Shown piece after piece: positions 51,437 to 59,615 of a stretch of DNA of 64,000 nucleotides. The number at the start of each line of letters is the position of its first letter. Position 1 is the first letter of the stretch. The position numbers and the translations under genes were made by a program. Origin of the DNA: Flavilitoribacter nigricans DSM 23189 = NBRC 102662 (GTDB taxonomy: Bacteria > Bacteroidota > Bacteroidia > Chitinophagales > Saprospiraceae); contig NZ_PDUD01000002.1 in the NCBI RefSeq assembly GCF_002646595.1, positions 62,001 through 126,000 of the forward strand. Reading direction: 5' to 3'. The notes under the pieces are model-generated. The model did not search any database. It was not told the DNA's origin and saw only the letters and a program-made list of their open reading frames with translations.

Positions 51437-52072
51437 ATGGCTTTCAAGCTCCCCGAATTACCGTATTACTACGATTCCCTCGAACCGCATATCGACGAGG
51501 AAACGATGAAGGTACACCACCAGAAACACCACAATGGATACACCCAAAAACTGAATAAAGCCATTGAAGGAACGGATCTGGAGAATCAGCCGATCGAAAA
51601 GATCCTCCGCAATGTATCTAAATACTCCACCGCTGTGCGCAACAACGGCGGCGGTTATTACAACCACAGTTTATTCTGGAAGTCCATGTCTCCCAAAGGA
51701 GGCGGTCAGCCCGAAGATATCACCCGTATCCACAAAGGGCTGGAGATGGCCTTCGGTGGATTTGATCAGTTCAAAAAGAAATTTAAGGAAGCCGCTACCG
51801 GCCAGTTCGGTTCCGGTTGGGCCTGGCTGTGTGTAGACGAACCGGTAGGTGATCTCTACATCTGCTCTACCCCCAATCAGGACAACCCGATCATGGACGT
51901 CAATGACTTCAAAGGGGTCCCCATTCTCGGTATCGACGTCTGGGAGCACGCCTATTACCTGAAATATCAGAATCGCCGCGCCGACTATATCGACGCCTTC
52001 TTTGAGGTAGTAGACTGGAAAGTCATTGAAGAAAGATACCTGGCGGCCCGCACGGTCGTGTCGACCGTATAA
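51437..52072 (+). CDS. sodB: Iron/manganese superoxide dismutase
   Basis: A 211-residue cytosolic superoxide dismutase. Metal ligands are H27 (KVHHQKHH), the His in GGGYYNHSLFW, and Asp and His in the signature DVWEHAYYLKYQNRRADYI (about residues 166-184). GQFGSGWAWL carries the active-site glutamine region; residues around it leave Fe and Mn both possible. It dismutates superoxide to oxygen and hydrogen peroxide. The gene is separate from the cupin by 227 bases and ends 126 bases before a long terminator hairpin. Family assignment is firm; metal preference is not determined. Confidence 0.97.
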   Translation: MAFKLPELPYYYDSLEPHIDEETMKVHHQKHHNGYTQKLNKAIEGTDLENQPIEKILRNVSKYSTAVRNNGGGYYNHSLFWKSMSPKGGGQPEDITRIHKGLEMAFGGFDQFKKKFKEAATGQFGSGWAWLCVDEPVGDLYICSTPNQDNPIMDVNDFKGVPILGIDVWEHAYYLKYQNRRADYIDAFFEVVDWKVIEERYLAARTVVSTV

Positions 52073-52197
52073 AAGAGATCCGTGGGATGAGTTCTAGATC
52101 GCTCCATCACCACGGGATAAGCAGATAAGCGTCCGATCCCATTCGGGAATGGGCATTATTTGCCACTCAGAGATGCTAAAAGCAAGCTCCAAGTGTA

Positions 52198-52273
52198 GGG
52201 TAAAAAGTAGCATGCCTTACTTCCGCATCTAAGCGGAGGTAAATTCTGCACACTGCTTTTTACCCTTTTTTTT
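52198..52273 (+). terminator. Long branched terminator after sodB
   Basis: gggtaaaaagtag (52198-52210) pairs with ctgctttttaccc (52253-52265; one G-U), enclosing a second hairpin ttacttccgc/gcggaggtaa (all ten pairs, one G-U), followed by eight T. It should stop transcripts coming from sodB; its A/T-rich ends may also act on the opposite strand. Confidence 0.8.
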
Positions 52274-52279
52274 ATTCGA

Positions 52280-54448
52280 CTATAAGGTCAAGGGCATTTC
52301 CCGCAACCTTTTGTTCGTCAGACGGAATACCGCATTGGCAATAGCGGCACCGATCGGTCCCATCGGCGGTTCGCCCACCGCGCCCGGAGCATCTGCATTT
52401 TCCAGGATCACCACGTCGATCTCTTTCGGTGCATCCCGCATCAGCGCCATTCGGTACGGCCCGTAAATGACCGGTCGCAACTCACCGTCCTCAACTGTCA
52501 TCTTTTCGTACAGTACCGCACTTTGCCCCATAATGATGCTACCTTCACACTGGGCCCGCACCTGATCGGGATTGACCGCCAAACCAGGGTCGATCGCGCA
52601 GGTAACCTTATGGACCTTGATCTGATCTCCCTCTACGGACACCTCCACCACGTGCGCACAGGGCGTATTGGCATCGGTGGAAGCCGCAAACCCCATTGCC
52701 CGGCCGTTGTGCACACCATCCCGCCAGCCGGCCTTATCGGCGGCGGCCCTGATCACTTCCCGCAGCCGGTGCCCGGCCTCATCGTCCTGGATCTGGTCCA
52801 GACGAAACTGAACGGGATCCTTTCCAGCTTTAATGGCCAGTTCATCCATAAAACTCTCGATAGCGAAGGTATTGGCCAGCAGTCCCAGGCTCCGCCACCA
52901 GCTGGTAGCAAAGGGCAGTTTCACCCGCCAGGAAATGGCCTGATAGTTGGGAATTTTTCCGTACTGGATCATGCCGCCCCGCCAGGCTCCAACGTCGGCC
53001 CCCAGCAGCGTACCGGCTATGCCCGGAATAAGCGCTGATCCGAACATAACGTCCCCACTGGAAATATTGTGCTCCATAGCCTGGATCAGACCATTTTCAT
53101 CCATTCTGGCCTTTAGTACATTGTGGGTCGGCGGACGGAAGGTATCGTTCTGGAATTCCTCCTTGCGGTTGAAAAAACACTTCACCGGTTTACCGACGGC
53201 CCTGGAAAGCAGAGCGACCTGCACGGCGTTGGGCGTATGCAGACGGCGACCGAAACCACCTCCCAGATAGGTGGGGCGGATATCGACCTGCTCCACGTCC
53301 AGACCCAGCCGGTCGGCTACTTCCTTACGGGTAATGCTGACCACCTGGGTCGAGATCATGACGGTGGCCCGGTCGCTATCCACAAAGGCAACGGCCCCGT
53401 TGGGTTCGATCTGGGCGTGGGCCCCGATCGGGCTGCGGTATTCGGCGGTGATCACGTCCGCTTCGCTCAGTATGCTGCCGGGACTTCCCGCTTTCTGGAT
53501 CGTTACCGGGTCTCCCTTCCCTACTTCTACCATGGCTTCGATATCGGCCAGTTGCCAGTTTTTTTCCGTTTCCCAGGTCACCTTGATGGCCTGTTTGGCA
53601 TTTTCTGCCTGCTGGTAGGATTCCGCAACGACGCCCACAAAATCTTCCTCCACAACCACCTTTACCACGCCCGGCATGTTTTCCGCCGCACTGGTGTCGG
53701 CGCTGACAAAGGTCGCTCCGATGAGGTGCGGACGCACCACGGACCCGTACAGCATATCCGGCATCTGGGCATCCATCCCGAAGATGGGCGCGCCGATGAC
53801 CTTGTCGCGCAGATCCACCCGCGGTACCGGTTGGCCGATGTACTTGTAGGCTGAGCGATCTTTAAGGGGAGGAACGTCGGGAATTTCCCAGGATTCCACA
53901 TCCTTGGCGATCTCGCCGTAGGTCAGGGACTTGCCGTTCCCGCTGATGACCCCGTTTTGTAGGGTTAAGGCGGACACTTCCGTACCGAGCATTTTGGCGG
54001 CTTCGTTCTTCAGCATTTCCCGCATGGTGGCGGCCAGTTCGCGCAGCGGCACCCACAGGCTGGCTACCGAAGTACTACCTCCGGTGGAAAAGCCGTCAAT
54101 ATTCCCGGAAGAGGTCGGCGCGTGCACTACCTTTAATTGGTTGATATCCACTTCCAGTTCATCGGCCGCCATCTGGGCCAGACTGGTAAAAGTGCCCTGC
54201 CCCATCTCAACTTTCGGGCTGAGCAGGGTGATGGTATTATCCGCCAGGATCTCGAACCACAGGGGTGGCGTTTCCGTATCTCCGGAATAAAACGCATCCA
54301 CCGAGTTGGCGAAACCGGCCAGCGAACGTCGCCAAAGCGGCCGGCTTAGGTAACCTGCTCCAAAAAGGACGCCAACACCGACCGCAGAACGCACCAAAAA
54401 TTTTCTCCGGGAAAAACCCTTTTTTTCTTTTGTTTCTGATTGACTCAT
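52280..54448 (-). CDS. Molybdopterin-binding subunit of a molybdenum hydroxylase (isoquinoline 1-oxidoreductase-like)
   Basis: A 722-residue molybdenum-cofactor subunit of the xanthine oxidase family. A Tat leader is visible (FSRRKFLVRSAVGVG, residues 12-26), so the mature complex works in the periplasm. Cofactor-site signatures are TYLGGGFGRRL, the AWRGGMIQYG-type segment and the C-terminal GEPPMGPIGAAIANAVF containing the catalytic glutamate region. It accepts the cofactor from molybdenum enzymes that hydroxylate aldehydes or N-heterocycles. The order cytochrome c - 2Fe-2S - Mo subunit indicates a three-subunit dehydrogenase delivering electrons to a periplasmic cytochrome. Substrate not determined. 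Its start lies 11 bases downstream of the preceding stop. Confidence 0.9.
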   Translation of the reverse strand: MSQSETKEKKGFSRRKFLVRSAVGVGVLFGAGYLSRPLWRRSLAGFANSVDAFYSGDTETPPLWFEILADNTITLLSPKVEMGQGTFTSLAQMAADELEVDINQLKVVHAPTSSGNIDGFSTGGSTSVASLWVPLRELAATMREMLKNEAAKMLGTEVSALTLQNGVISGNGKSLTYGEIAKDVESWEIPDVPPLKDRSAYKYIGQPVPRVDLRDKVIGAPIFGMDAQMPDMLYGSVVRPHLIGATFVSADTSAAENMPGVVKVVVEEDFVGVVAESYQQAENAKQAIKVTWETEKNWQLADIEAMVEVGKGDPVTIQKAGSPGSILSEADVITAEYRSPIGAHAQIEPNGAVAFVDSDRATVMISTQVVSITRKEVADRLGLDVEQVDIRPTYLGGGFGRRLHTPNAVQVALLSRAVGKPVKCFFNRKEEFQNDTFRPPTHNVLKARMDENGLIQAMEHNISSGDVMFGSALIPGIAGTLLGADVGAWRGGMIQYGKIPNYQAISWRVKLPFATSWWRSLGLLANTFAIESFMDELAIKAGKDPVQFRLDQIQDDEAGHRLREVIRAAADKAGWRDGVHNGRAMGFAASTDANTPCAHVVEVSVEGDQIKVHKVTCAIDPGLAVNPDQVRAQCEGSIIMGQSAVLYEKMTVEDGELRPVIYGPYRMALMRDAPKEIDVVILENADAPGAVGEPPMGPIGAAIANAVFRLTNKRLREMPLTL

Positions 54449-54459
54449 GATCGGTGTTT

Positions 54460-54927
54460 TTAAAGGTTTGCACTTTTGATCTCAGCTGCCCGATGGATAG
54501 CCTTTCGCATCCGGTAATAGGTAGCACAACGGCACACATTGACGATATTGTTATCGATATCTTCATCGGTCGGATTGGGGATCTTTTCCAGCATAGCCGC
54601 CGTGGCCATCATAAATCCCGGCTGGCAGTAACCGCACTGGGGTACTACCTCTTCGATCCACGCCTGTTGCACCGGATGGAGCGCATCGCCCGTACCGAGC
54701 CCTTCAATCGTAGTGATGTTTTTGCCCTCCGCAAACTGCACGGGGAAGGAGCAGGAACGGACCGCTTCTCCATCGACGTGGATCGTACAGGCTCCGCAGG
54801 CTGCTTTCCCGCAGCCGAATTTGGTGCCTTTCAGGTCCAGAATATCCCGGATCACCCACAGCAAGGGGGTATGTTCTTCCACCTCTACGCGCTGAGGGGT
54901 ACCGTTTATATTGAATGAAACTTGCAT
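54460..54927 (-). CDS. 2Fe-2S subunit of a molybdenum hydroxylase
   Basis: A 155-residue protein with two [2Fe-2S] sites: plant-type CGKAACGACTIHVDG with a fourth cysteine in RSCSFPV, and the second in CGYCQPGFMMAT with CRC further on. This is the electron-relay subunit of the xanthine oxidase family (IorA/CoxS-like). It has no leader and presumably crosses the membrane together with the Tat-exported molybdopterin subunit encoded downstream, 11 bases away. Electrons would pass from the Mo centre through these clusters to the cytochrome encoded upstream. Confident family assignment. Confidence 0.93.
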   Translation of the reverse strand: MQVSFNINGTPQRVEVEEHTPLLWVIRDILDLKGTKFGCGKAACGACTIHVDGEAVRSCSFPVQFAEGKNITTIEGLGTGDALHPVQQAWIEEVVPQCGYCQPGFMMATAAMLEKIPNPTDEDIDNNIVNVCRCATYYRMRKAIHRAAEIKSANL

Positions 54928-54957
54928 GCTTTTAGATTTTAAAATTGATTGGGGATC

Positions 54958-55572
54958 TTATTCATTCGGGATCTGAGCGCCCGCTGCGGCCCAGTCCTTC
55001 ACGGCCTGGATGTAGTCCGCTTTGGAGACCGGGGGCTTCTCCCGGGGATTGCCTTCGTCGTCCACGCCCGGTTCAAATGCCCAGAGCACCAGCGCGTCCT
55101 CCGTTAAATGGTGGACGATCTCCTCCAGACTTCGGCCGCCGTTCCGTGCCGGATCCAGCATAGATGCGGCGATCTCTGTCCGGCTGAGTCCTTCCCAGGC
55201 CATGCTGCGGGGGGCAAGATGCCAGTGCGGTGCCCCCGGAACGCCGGATATGTTGTTGTTGGTTTCCTGGTGGCAGGTGCTGCACTGGAGAGCCGCCAGA
55301 CCGTGTCCCGTTTCCCCGCGCTGCACCCCGAAGTGATGGAGATGACTGTCTTCTCCCTGGTGGGGCCGGTCGCCGGCGGGATGGCAGTTCACACAGCGTT
55401 TGTGGGTCAGGACCGCCATCATCTGGTCAAAAGCGGCAGCGGCGGGCATCGGAGCTTCGGCAGCCGGTGCAGCCGTCGATCCCTCCCCTTGCCCATCGGG
55501 ATAAGCGAAGCCGAATACCAGTACGCCCAGGAGCAGCATAGCTATTAAGTAATAGTGGTTGGCTTTTTTCAT
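54958..55572 (-). CDS. Diheme periplasmic cytochrome c subunit
   Basis: A 204-residue exported c-type cytochrome with signal/anchor 1-23 and two heme motifs, C60-V-N-C63-H64 and C97-S-T-C100-H101; distal histidines or methionines are supplied by the HLHHFG stretch and later HWH. It is the likely electron acceptor of the downstream 2Fe-2S and molybdopterin subunits (spacing 30 bases). Such small cytochromes accompany isoquinoline-oxidoreductase-type enzymes and give electrons to terminal oxidases. The operator-like palindrome at 55612-55625 lies just upstream, and a TetR gene follows on the same strand further up, consistent with substrate-dependent control. Confidence 0.87.
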   Translation of the reverse strand: MKKANHYYLIAMLLLGVLVFGFAYPDGQGEGSTAAPAAEAPMPAAAAFDQMMAVLTHKRCVNCHPAGDRPHQGEDSHLHHFGVQRGETGHGLAALQCSTCHQETNNNISGVPGAPHWHLAPRSMAWEGLSRTEIAASMLDPARNGGRSLEEIVHHLTEDALVLWAFEPGVDDEGNPREKPPVSKADYIQAVKDWAAAGAQIPNE

Positions 55573-55611
55573 TGGGTCAACAGTTTAAGATTAGTGAATC
55601 GCGAATTTGTA

Positions 55612-55625
55612 AGTGATCAATCACT
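55612..55625. promoter_or_regulatory. Candidate TetR operator before the molybdenum hydroxylase operon
   Basis: Palindrome agtgat-ca-atcact, 40 bases before the cytochrome start codon and 20 bases after the tetR stop. A related, less perfect copy (agtaagtaatcactact) lies at 56171-56187 just before the tetR start, suggesting both the operon and the regulator gene are controlled. Confidence 0.5.
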
Positions 55626-55644
55626 CACTATAGGGTTCAAAAAA

Positions 55645-56166
55645 TTACAGCTCGTATTTCTTCAACAGGAAACTTTTAAAGGCCGGCCGGTCCCGGATCA
55701 CTCCCCGGATCATATCGACGCCTATCGTATCGTTGTACTGAACCAAAAGCTGGGCTTCCATTTCCGGATCCTCAAAGTTCAGTGCGGTAAAAGCCCAAAC
55801 CAATTTTTCCGTTAAAGGTTTAATGTTGTCCGGATTATAATATTCTTCGTCCCATTTAAGCTTGAATTGCAATCGCCAGAAATCGTATTCGCTTTCGGGC
55901 ACCCCAAAGGGCATCTCAATGGTTTTTTGAACAACTGCGGCGGGATCGGTTTCCGCAAGCACCGGGGCGATGAGCTCCCGCAGTCGGCGGTTCCCTTCCT
56001 CCATGATCGCTCTGAGCAAACCCGCTTTATTACCGAAATGCCGAAAGATCAGTCCTTCGGAAACACCCGCTTCCCGGGCAATTTTGCTGGTAGCAGTGGA
56101 GGTATATCCCTGATTGGCGAATAATTCCAGCGCGCTTTCCAGTATTTTCTCTTTCTTCTCGGTCAT
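55645..56166 (-). CDS. TetR/AcrR-family transcriptional regulator
   Basis: A 173-residue repressor. The start at 56166 (MTEKKEKILESALELFANQG) is where the TetR HTH begins; the 25 codons upstream are not typical. The DNA-binding domain runs to about residue 50 (TSTATSKIAREAGVSEGLIFRHFGNKAGLL), a close match to the TetR_N profile; the C-terminal ligand-binding domain is helical, with tryptophans (WRLQFKLKWDEE). It is directly upstream of the cytochrome c - 2Fe-2S - Mo operon on the same strand, and palindromes lie both before that operon and before itself. It probably represses the operon until a substrate or related compound is bound. Confidence 0.9.
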   Translation of the reverse strand: MTEKKEKILESALELFANQGYTSTATSKIAREAGVSEGLIFRHFGNKAGLLRAIMEEGNRRLRELIAPVLAETDPAAVVQKTIEMPFGVPESEYDFWRLQFKLKWDEEYYNPDNIKPLTEKLVWAFTALNFEDPEMEAQLLVQYNDTIGVDMIRGVIRDRPAFKSFLLKKYEL

Positions 56167-56170
56167 AAAA

Positions 56171-56187
56171 AGTAAGTAATCACTACT
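56171..56187. promoter_or_regulatory. Second, imperfect TetR half-site pair before tetR
   Basis: agtaagtaatcactact resembles the palindrome at 55612-55625 (agt-at...atcact) and is placed directly upstream of the tetR start codon, as expected for autorepression. Match is partial. Confidence 0.3.
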
Positions 56188-56240
56188 AAAATTACAATTT
56201 TTCGGAAAATGAAACCGCTGAGGCACTAAACCCAATTCCA

Positions 56241-57383
56241 TCAGTTTTTCCGAACGGTAAAGTAAAATTTGGTGCCACCCGATTCCTTCGTTTCAAACCA
56301 TATCTTACCTCCGTGGATCTTGACGATGCGTCTGCAAATGGACAATCCGATCCCGTTGCCGGAGTATTTGTCCCGGGTATGCAGTCGCTTAAAGGGCTTG
56401 AATATGTATTCTTCGTAATCCGCTTCGATCCCGATGCCATTGTCCTCGACAATAAACAGCCAGGCATCCGCTTTTTCTTCGTAGCTGATGCGGATCAGCG
56501 GTTGCCGCTCGTTAAATTTGATGCCGTTACCGATGAGGTTATTGAACAGCATACCGATCCGGTCCGGCTGACAGTATACCGGCTGGTCCGGCAGATCGAT
56601 CTCCAGATGGGCATTGGATAAGCGGATGACCCGCTCCAGGTCTTTAATTTTATTCTCTACCAGCGCTTTTAGTTCTACTTCCTGGAACCGCTCCTGGCTG
56701 CCATCCAGCCGGGTGTAGGAAATGACGCCGTTGATGAGGGAAGACATACGTTTGACCCCGTCGAGAACGTACTGGATATATTCTTTGCTTTTTTCATCCA
56801 GTTTGTCCCGGTTCTTATTATTCAGTAAACCCACAAAACCTCCGATCATACGCAACGGTTCCTGCAGATCGTGGGAAGTTGCATAGGAGAATTGTTCCAG
56901 ATCGATATTGGCCTGCTCCAGTTTGATATTAGCTTTTCGCAATTCCTCATTGTTAACCTTCAGCTCACTGGCCTGCTGTTTGAGTCGGAGCTCCATTTCC
57001 TTTTTGGGTGTGATATCTTCGTACATCCCCAACATGCCGATCACTGCCCCGCTTTCATCCCGCAGTGGGATCTTGCTGGTCCGCAGCCACCGGGTCGACT
57101 GGTCCCCTATCGTCTGCGGTTCTTCGAAATTGATCTGGGGGATGCCGGAACACATTACCTCCGCATCCACTTTCCGGTAAAAATCCGAATCCTCTTTGCT
57201 CCACGACAGATCGTAGTCCGTCTTCCCGATGATCTCCTCCGGATTTTTGAATCCCGCAGAGATCGCGAAGTTCTTATTGCACCCCAGATATACACTGTTC
57301 AGATCTTTCCAGAAGACATATACCGGAATACTGTCGATCACCAGTTGCAGAAAATTTTCCTTTTCAAATAAATCCATTCCCAT
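56241..57383 (-). CDS. PAS-domain sensor histidine kinase
   Basis: A 380-residue soluble histidine kinase. Residues about 10-125 are a PAS domain (VYVFWKDLNSVYLGCNKNFA ... YEDITPKKEME), about 128-165 a coiled coil, H171 the phosphorylation site (YATSHDLQEPLRMIGGF), and 265-378 the ATPase domain with N-box (NLIGNGIKFN), G1 (VEDNGIGI), F-box (FKPFKRLH) and G2 (GNGIGLSICRRI). No transmembrane helix and no receiver domain are seen, so the stimulus is cytosolic and a separate response regulator is needed; none is adjacent. It lies 75 bases upstream of the tetR gene. Two start codons (57383, 57377) are equally possible. Confidence 0.93.
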   Translation of the reverse strand: MGMDLFEKENFLQLVIDSIPVYVFWKDLNSVYLGCNKNFAISAGFKNPEEIIGKTDYDLSWSKEDSDFYRKVDAEVMCSGIPQINFEEPQTIGDQSTRWLRTSKIPLRDESGAVIGMLGMYEDITPKKEMELRLKQQASELKVNNEELRKANIKLEQANIDLEQFSYATSHDLQEPLRMIGGFVGLLNNKNRDKLDEKSKEYIQYVLDGVKRMSSLINGVISYTRLDGSQERFQEVELKALVENKIKDLERVIRLSNAHLEIDLPDQPVYCQPDRIGMLFNNLIGNGIKFNERQPLIRISYEEKADAWLFIVEDNGIGIEADYEEYIFKPFKRLHTRDKYSGNGIGLSICRRIVKIHGGKIWFETKESGGTKFYFTVRKN

Positions 57384-58022
57384 TTTACCGGGTTTTGTTG
57401 AGCATAAATCTTGCTTAGTACAACCGTTCTGCCGTTTCCCTGGAGGAGAATTACCGGAAATAAGCGGACACCGTGTTTTATGTTGAGGGATCTTTAAGTT
57501 GTGTGTTGAGCTTTCGCAATGCGCTGCGTACCGTCACGGTCATCGCGAAAATTTGGCCGTTTTCACCCAAAAGCAGCGAATGCTTGATACGCGCTTAAAT
57601 TTTTTTCTAGGTACCCAACAGCAATCAGGGGTAAATGTTTAAGGCCAGATCGCTGGCAGACCTACACCTGAATGCATCGCAGGTGATGGGAATAGGAGTA
57701 ATGGGTGAAAGGGTGGATCCATGGATTGATACCGGAAGCAACGGGGTTGGTGTTTATCACGATTACACCGAGAGTCGGGTAATTTGGGCCGTACGTTGAT
57801 CAATTATCCGGAATAATTATCAAACCGGCAAAAGTCCGCTTATAAAATATTGTAAAGCAATTTATTGAATTTGTTGATCTTTTAAAAGCGGCTGTCAAAA
57901 AATTAATCGTTCCCCAGAGCAGTTCCCGGATAGACGGGCGGTGGGCGACAGCAATTCTACAGTGCTCGGAAGAGGTTGCAACAGCCATTGAAATTGGCCG
58001 GTATTATCGTGGCGTAGACAGT
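57384..58022. other. Intergenic region between histidine kinase and arylsulfatase genes
   Basis: About 640 bases. It must hold the kinase promoter on the minus strand, but no clear box was found. A 54-codon frame (57635-57799, plus strand) and a nearly palindromic aattatccggaataattat stretch (about 57801-57820) are the only structures seen. A T-rich stretch and the end of the sulfatase gene follow. Confidence 0.4.
57635..57799 (+). CDS. Possible small ORF or gene remnant (54 aa)
   Basis: ATG to TGA frame of 54 residues, MFKARSLADLHLNAS ... GVGVYHDYTESRVIWAVR. The amino-acid make-up looks protein-like but no signal peptide, helix or known motif is seen and no promoter box precedes it. It may be a genuine small protein, a remnant of a larger gene, or chance. 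Confidence 0.2.
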   Translation: MFKARSLADLHLNASQVMGIGVMGERVDPWIDTGSNGVGVYHDYTESRVIWAVR

Positions 58023-59573
58023 TCAATGCGGTACCGGCCAGTCCCGCACGCCATTGTCCCGGGCCCACGCTTCATAAGCGCTAAGCAGGGCACGCTGCTT
58101 TTCCGGGTACTGCCCGCTCAGATCGTTTAACTCCGTAGGGTCTTCGTCCAGATTATACAATTCCCAGGCTTTCCGGTGGCGTTTCACCAGTTTCCAAGGG
58201 CCCTGCCGAACGGCCTGGTTGCCTTCGTGCTCCCAGAATAAGGGGCGCTTATCGTCCGCCTCTTCTCCCCGCAGTTGCGGCAAAAAACTACGCCCGACCG
58301 GCGGCAGCACCGGATCATCCCCGACGCTTTGCGGATAATCCGCTCCGGCGAGATCCAGGCAGGTGGCCATAAAGTCGATGATGTGGGCCGGTTCGTGGGT
58401 AATCCGTCCCGGCTGCCGGATCCCGGCCGGCCAGCGGGCGATCAGCGGGGTCAGCAGTCCGCCTTCCTGTTCCATGGCTTTGTAGAGACGATAGGGCGTA
58501 TTACTGACATTGGCCCAGGCTTTTCCGTAGGCAACAAACGAAGTCGGGCTTCCCAGATCGGCTTCGGGCGTATTGTTCAATCCGTTGGGGCAGCCTCCGT
58601 TATCTGACAGGAAAAAAACGATGGTATTTTCGGCCAGTCCCTCCGCTTCCAAAGCCGCCATCAGACGACCTACGTTCTGATCCAGCCGGTCAACCATAGC
58701 GGCGTAGACCTCCATGCGCCGGGCTTCGAAAGCGGGGTCTTCCACGGCGGCCCAGTCCCCAAAATCCGCCGGGGACAATTCCAGATTGGGTGGCAATACG
58801 CCGAGCTTTTGTTGCTTTTCATAGCGCGCGCGCCGGATCGCATCGTAACCGGCATCGTATTTCCCGGCGTACCGGGCGATATCCTCCGGCCAGGCCTGGA
58901 GCGGAAAGTGCGGAGCGATATAAGCCGTATACAGGAAAAACGGTTTTTCTTCCTTTTTGGCCACTTTGATGAATTCAATCGCCTGGGTGGTAAAGGCATC
59001 CGTGGAATACCAGCCGGCCTCCGGTTCAATCTGCCGGTCATCCAGGTAGACAGGGCGTTCCAGTCCTACCGGTGGCCAGAAATACACGCCCCCTCCGGCC
59101 GGAATGCCGTAGAAACGCTGGAAGCCCCGATCAATCGGCCAGTTCGGCCGCTCGTCGCCAATATGCCATTTGCCGGTCATCAGGGTTCGGTAACCAGCGG
59201 TTTGCAGTACCTCGGGTATGGTGACGGCTCCGTTGGTCAGAAATCCCCGGTAGCTGGGCAGCTCCCAATCGTAATTCATATGGCCCATCCCCACCCGGTG
59301 GGCGTACTGGCCGGTCATCAGACTGGCGCGGGACGGGCAGCAACGGGAGGTCGTATAAAAGTGGGTCATAAGCACCCCTTCCCGCGCCAGTTGGTCCAGG
59401 TTAGGGGTCCGGATCTCACTGCCCATACATCCCAGGTCGGAATAGCCCATATCATCGGCAAAGAGAATGATGATATTCGGGCGTTCCGAAGCAGACTGCT
59501 GTCGACCCGAACGACAAGCCAGCATTGCGATCAGCAGCGTGCAGCCTATTATTTTCAGATGAGTCGCCTTCAT
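58023..59573 (-). CDS. Arylsulfatase (S1 family), lipoprotein
   Basis: A 516-residue exported sulfatase. Leader with lipobox-like MLA|C20; then the metal site NIIILFADDMGYSDLG and the formylglycine motif C78-C-P-S-R, with GKWHIGD later. The insertion PQSVGDDPVLPPVGRSF and closing region are typical of S1_4-like arylsulfatases. The cysteine must be converted to formylglycine by a separate enzyme not in this window. It cleaves sulfate esters, here most likely from algal sugars, given the operon: 42 bases downstream of another sulfatase gene, itself after GH9- and GH16-like genes. It is the last gene of that minus-strand operon. Confidence 0.92.
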   Translation of the reverse strand: MKATHLKIIGCTLLIAMLACRSGRQQSASERPNIIILFADDMGYSDLGCMGSEIRTPNLDQLAREGVLMTHFYTTSRCCPSRASLMTGQYAHRVGMGHMNYDWELPSYRGFLTNGAVTIPEVLQTAGYRTLMTGKWHIGDERPNWPIDRGFQRFYGIPAGGGVYFWPPVGLERPVYLDDRQIEPEAGWYSTDAFTTQAIEFIKVAKKEEKPFFLYTAYIAPHFPLQAWPEDIARYAGKYDAGYDAIRRARYEKQQKLGVLPPNLELSPADFGDWAAVEDPAFEARRMEVYAAMVDRLDQNVGRLMAALEAEGLAENTIVFFLSDNGGCPNGLNNTPEADLGSPTSFVAYGKAWANVSNTPYRLYKAMEQEGGLLTPLIARWPAGIRQPGRITHEPAHIIDFMATCLDLAGADYPQSVGDDPVLPPVGRSFLPQLRGEEADDKRPLFWEHEGNQAVRQGPWKLVKRHRKAWELYNLDEDPTELNDLSGQYPEKQRALLSAYEAWARDNGVRDWPVPH

Positions 59574-59615
59574 ACCCTTGGATTTTCGTGTACGCTTACT
59601 TCCGGTTATGTTTCC

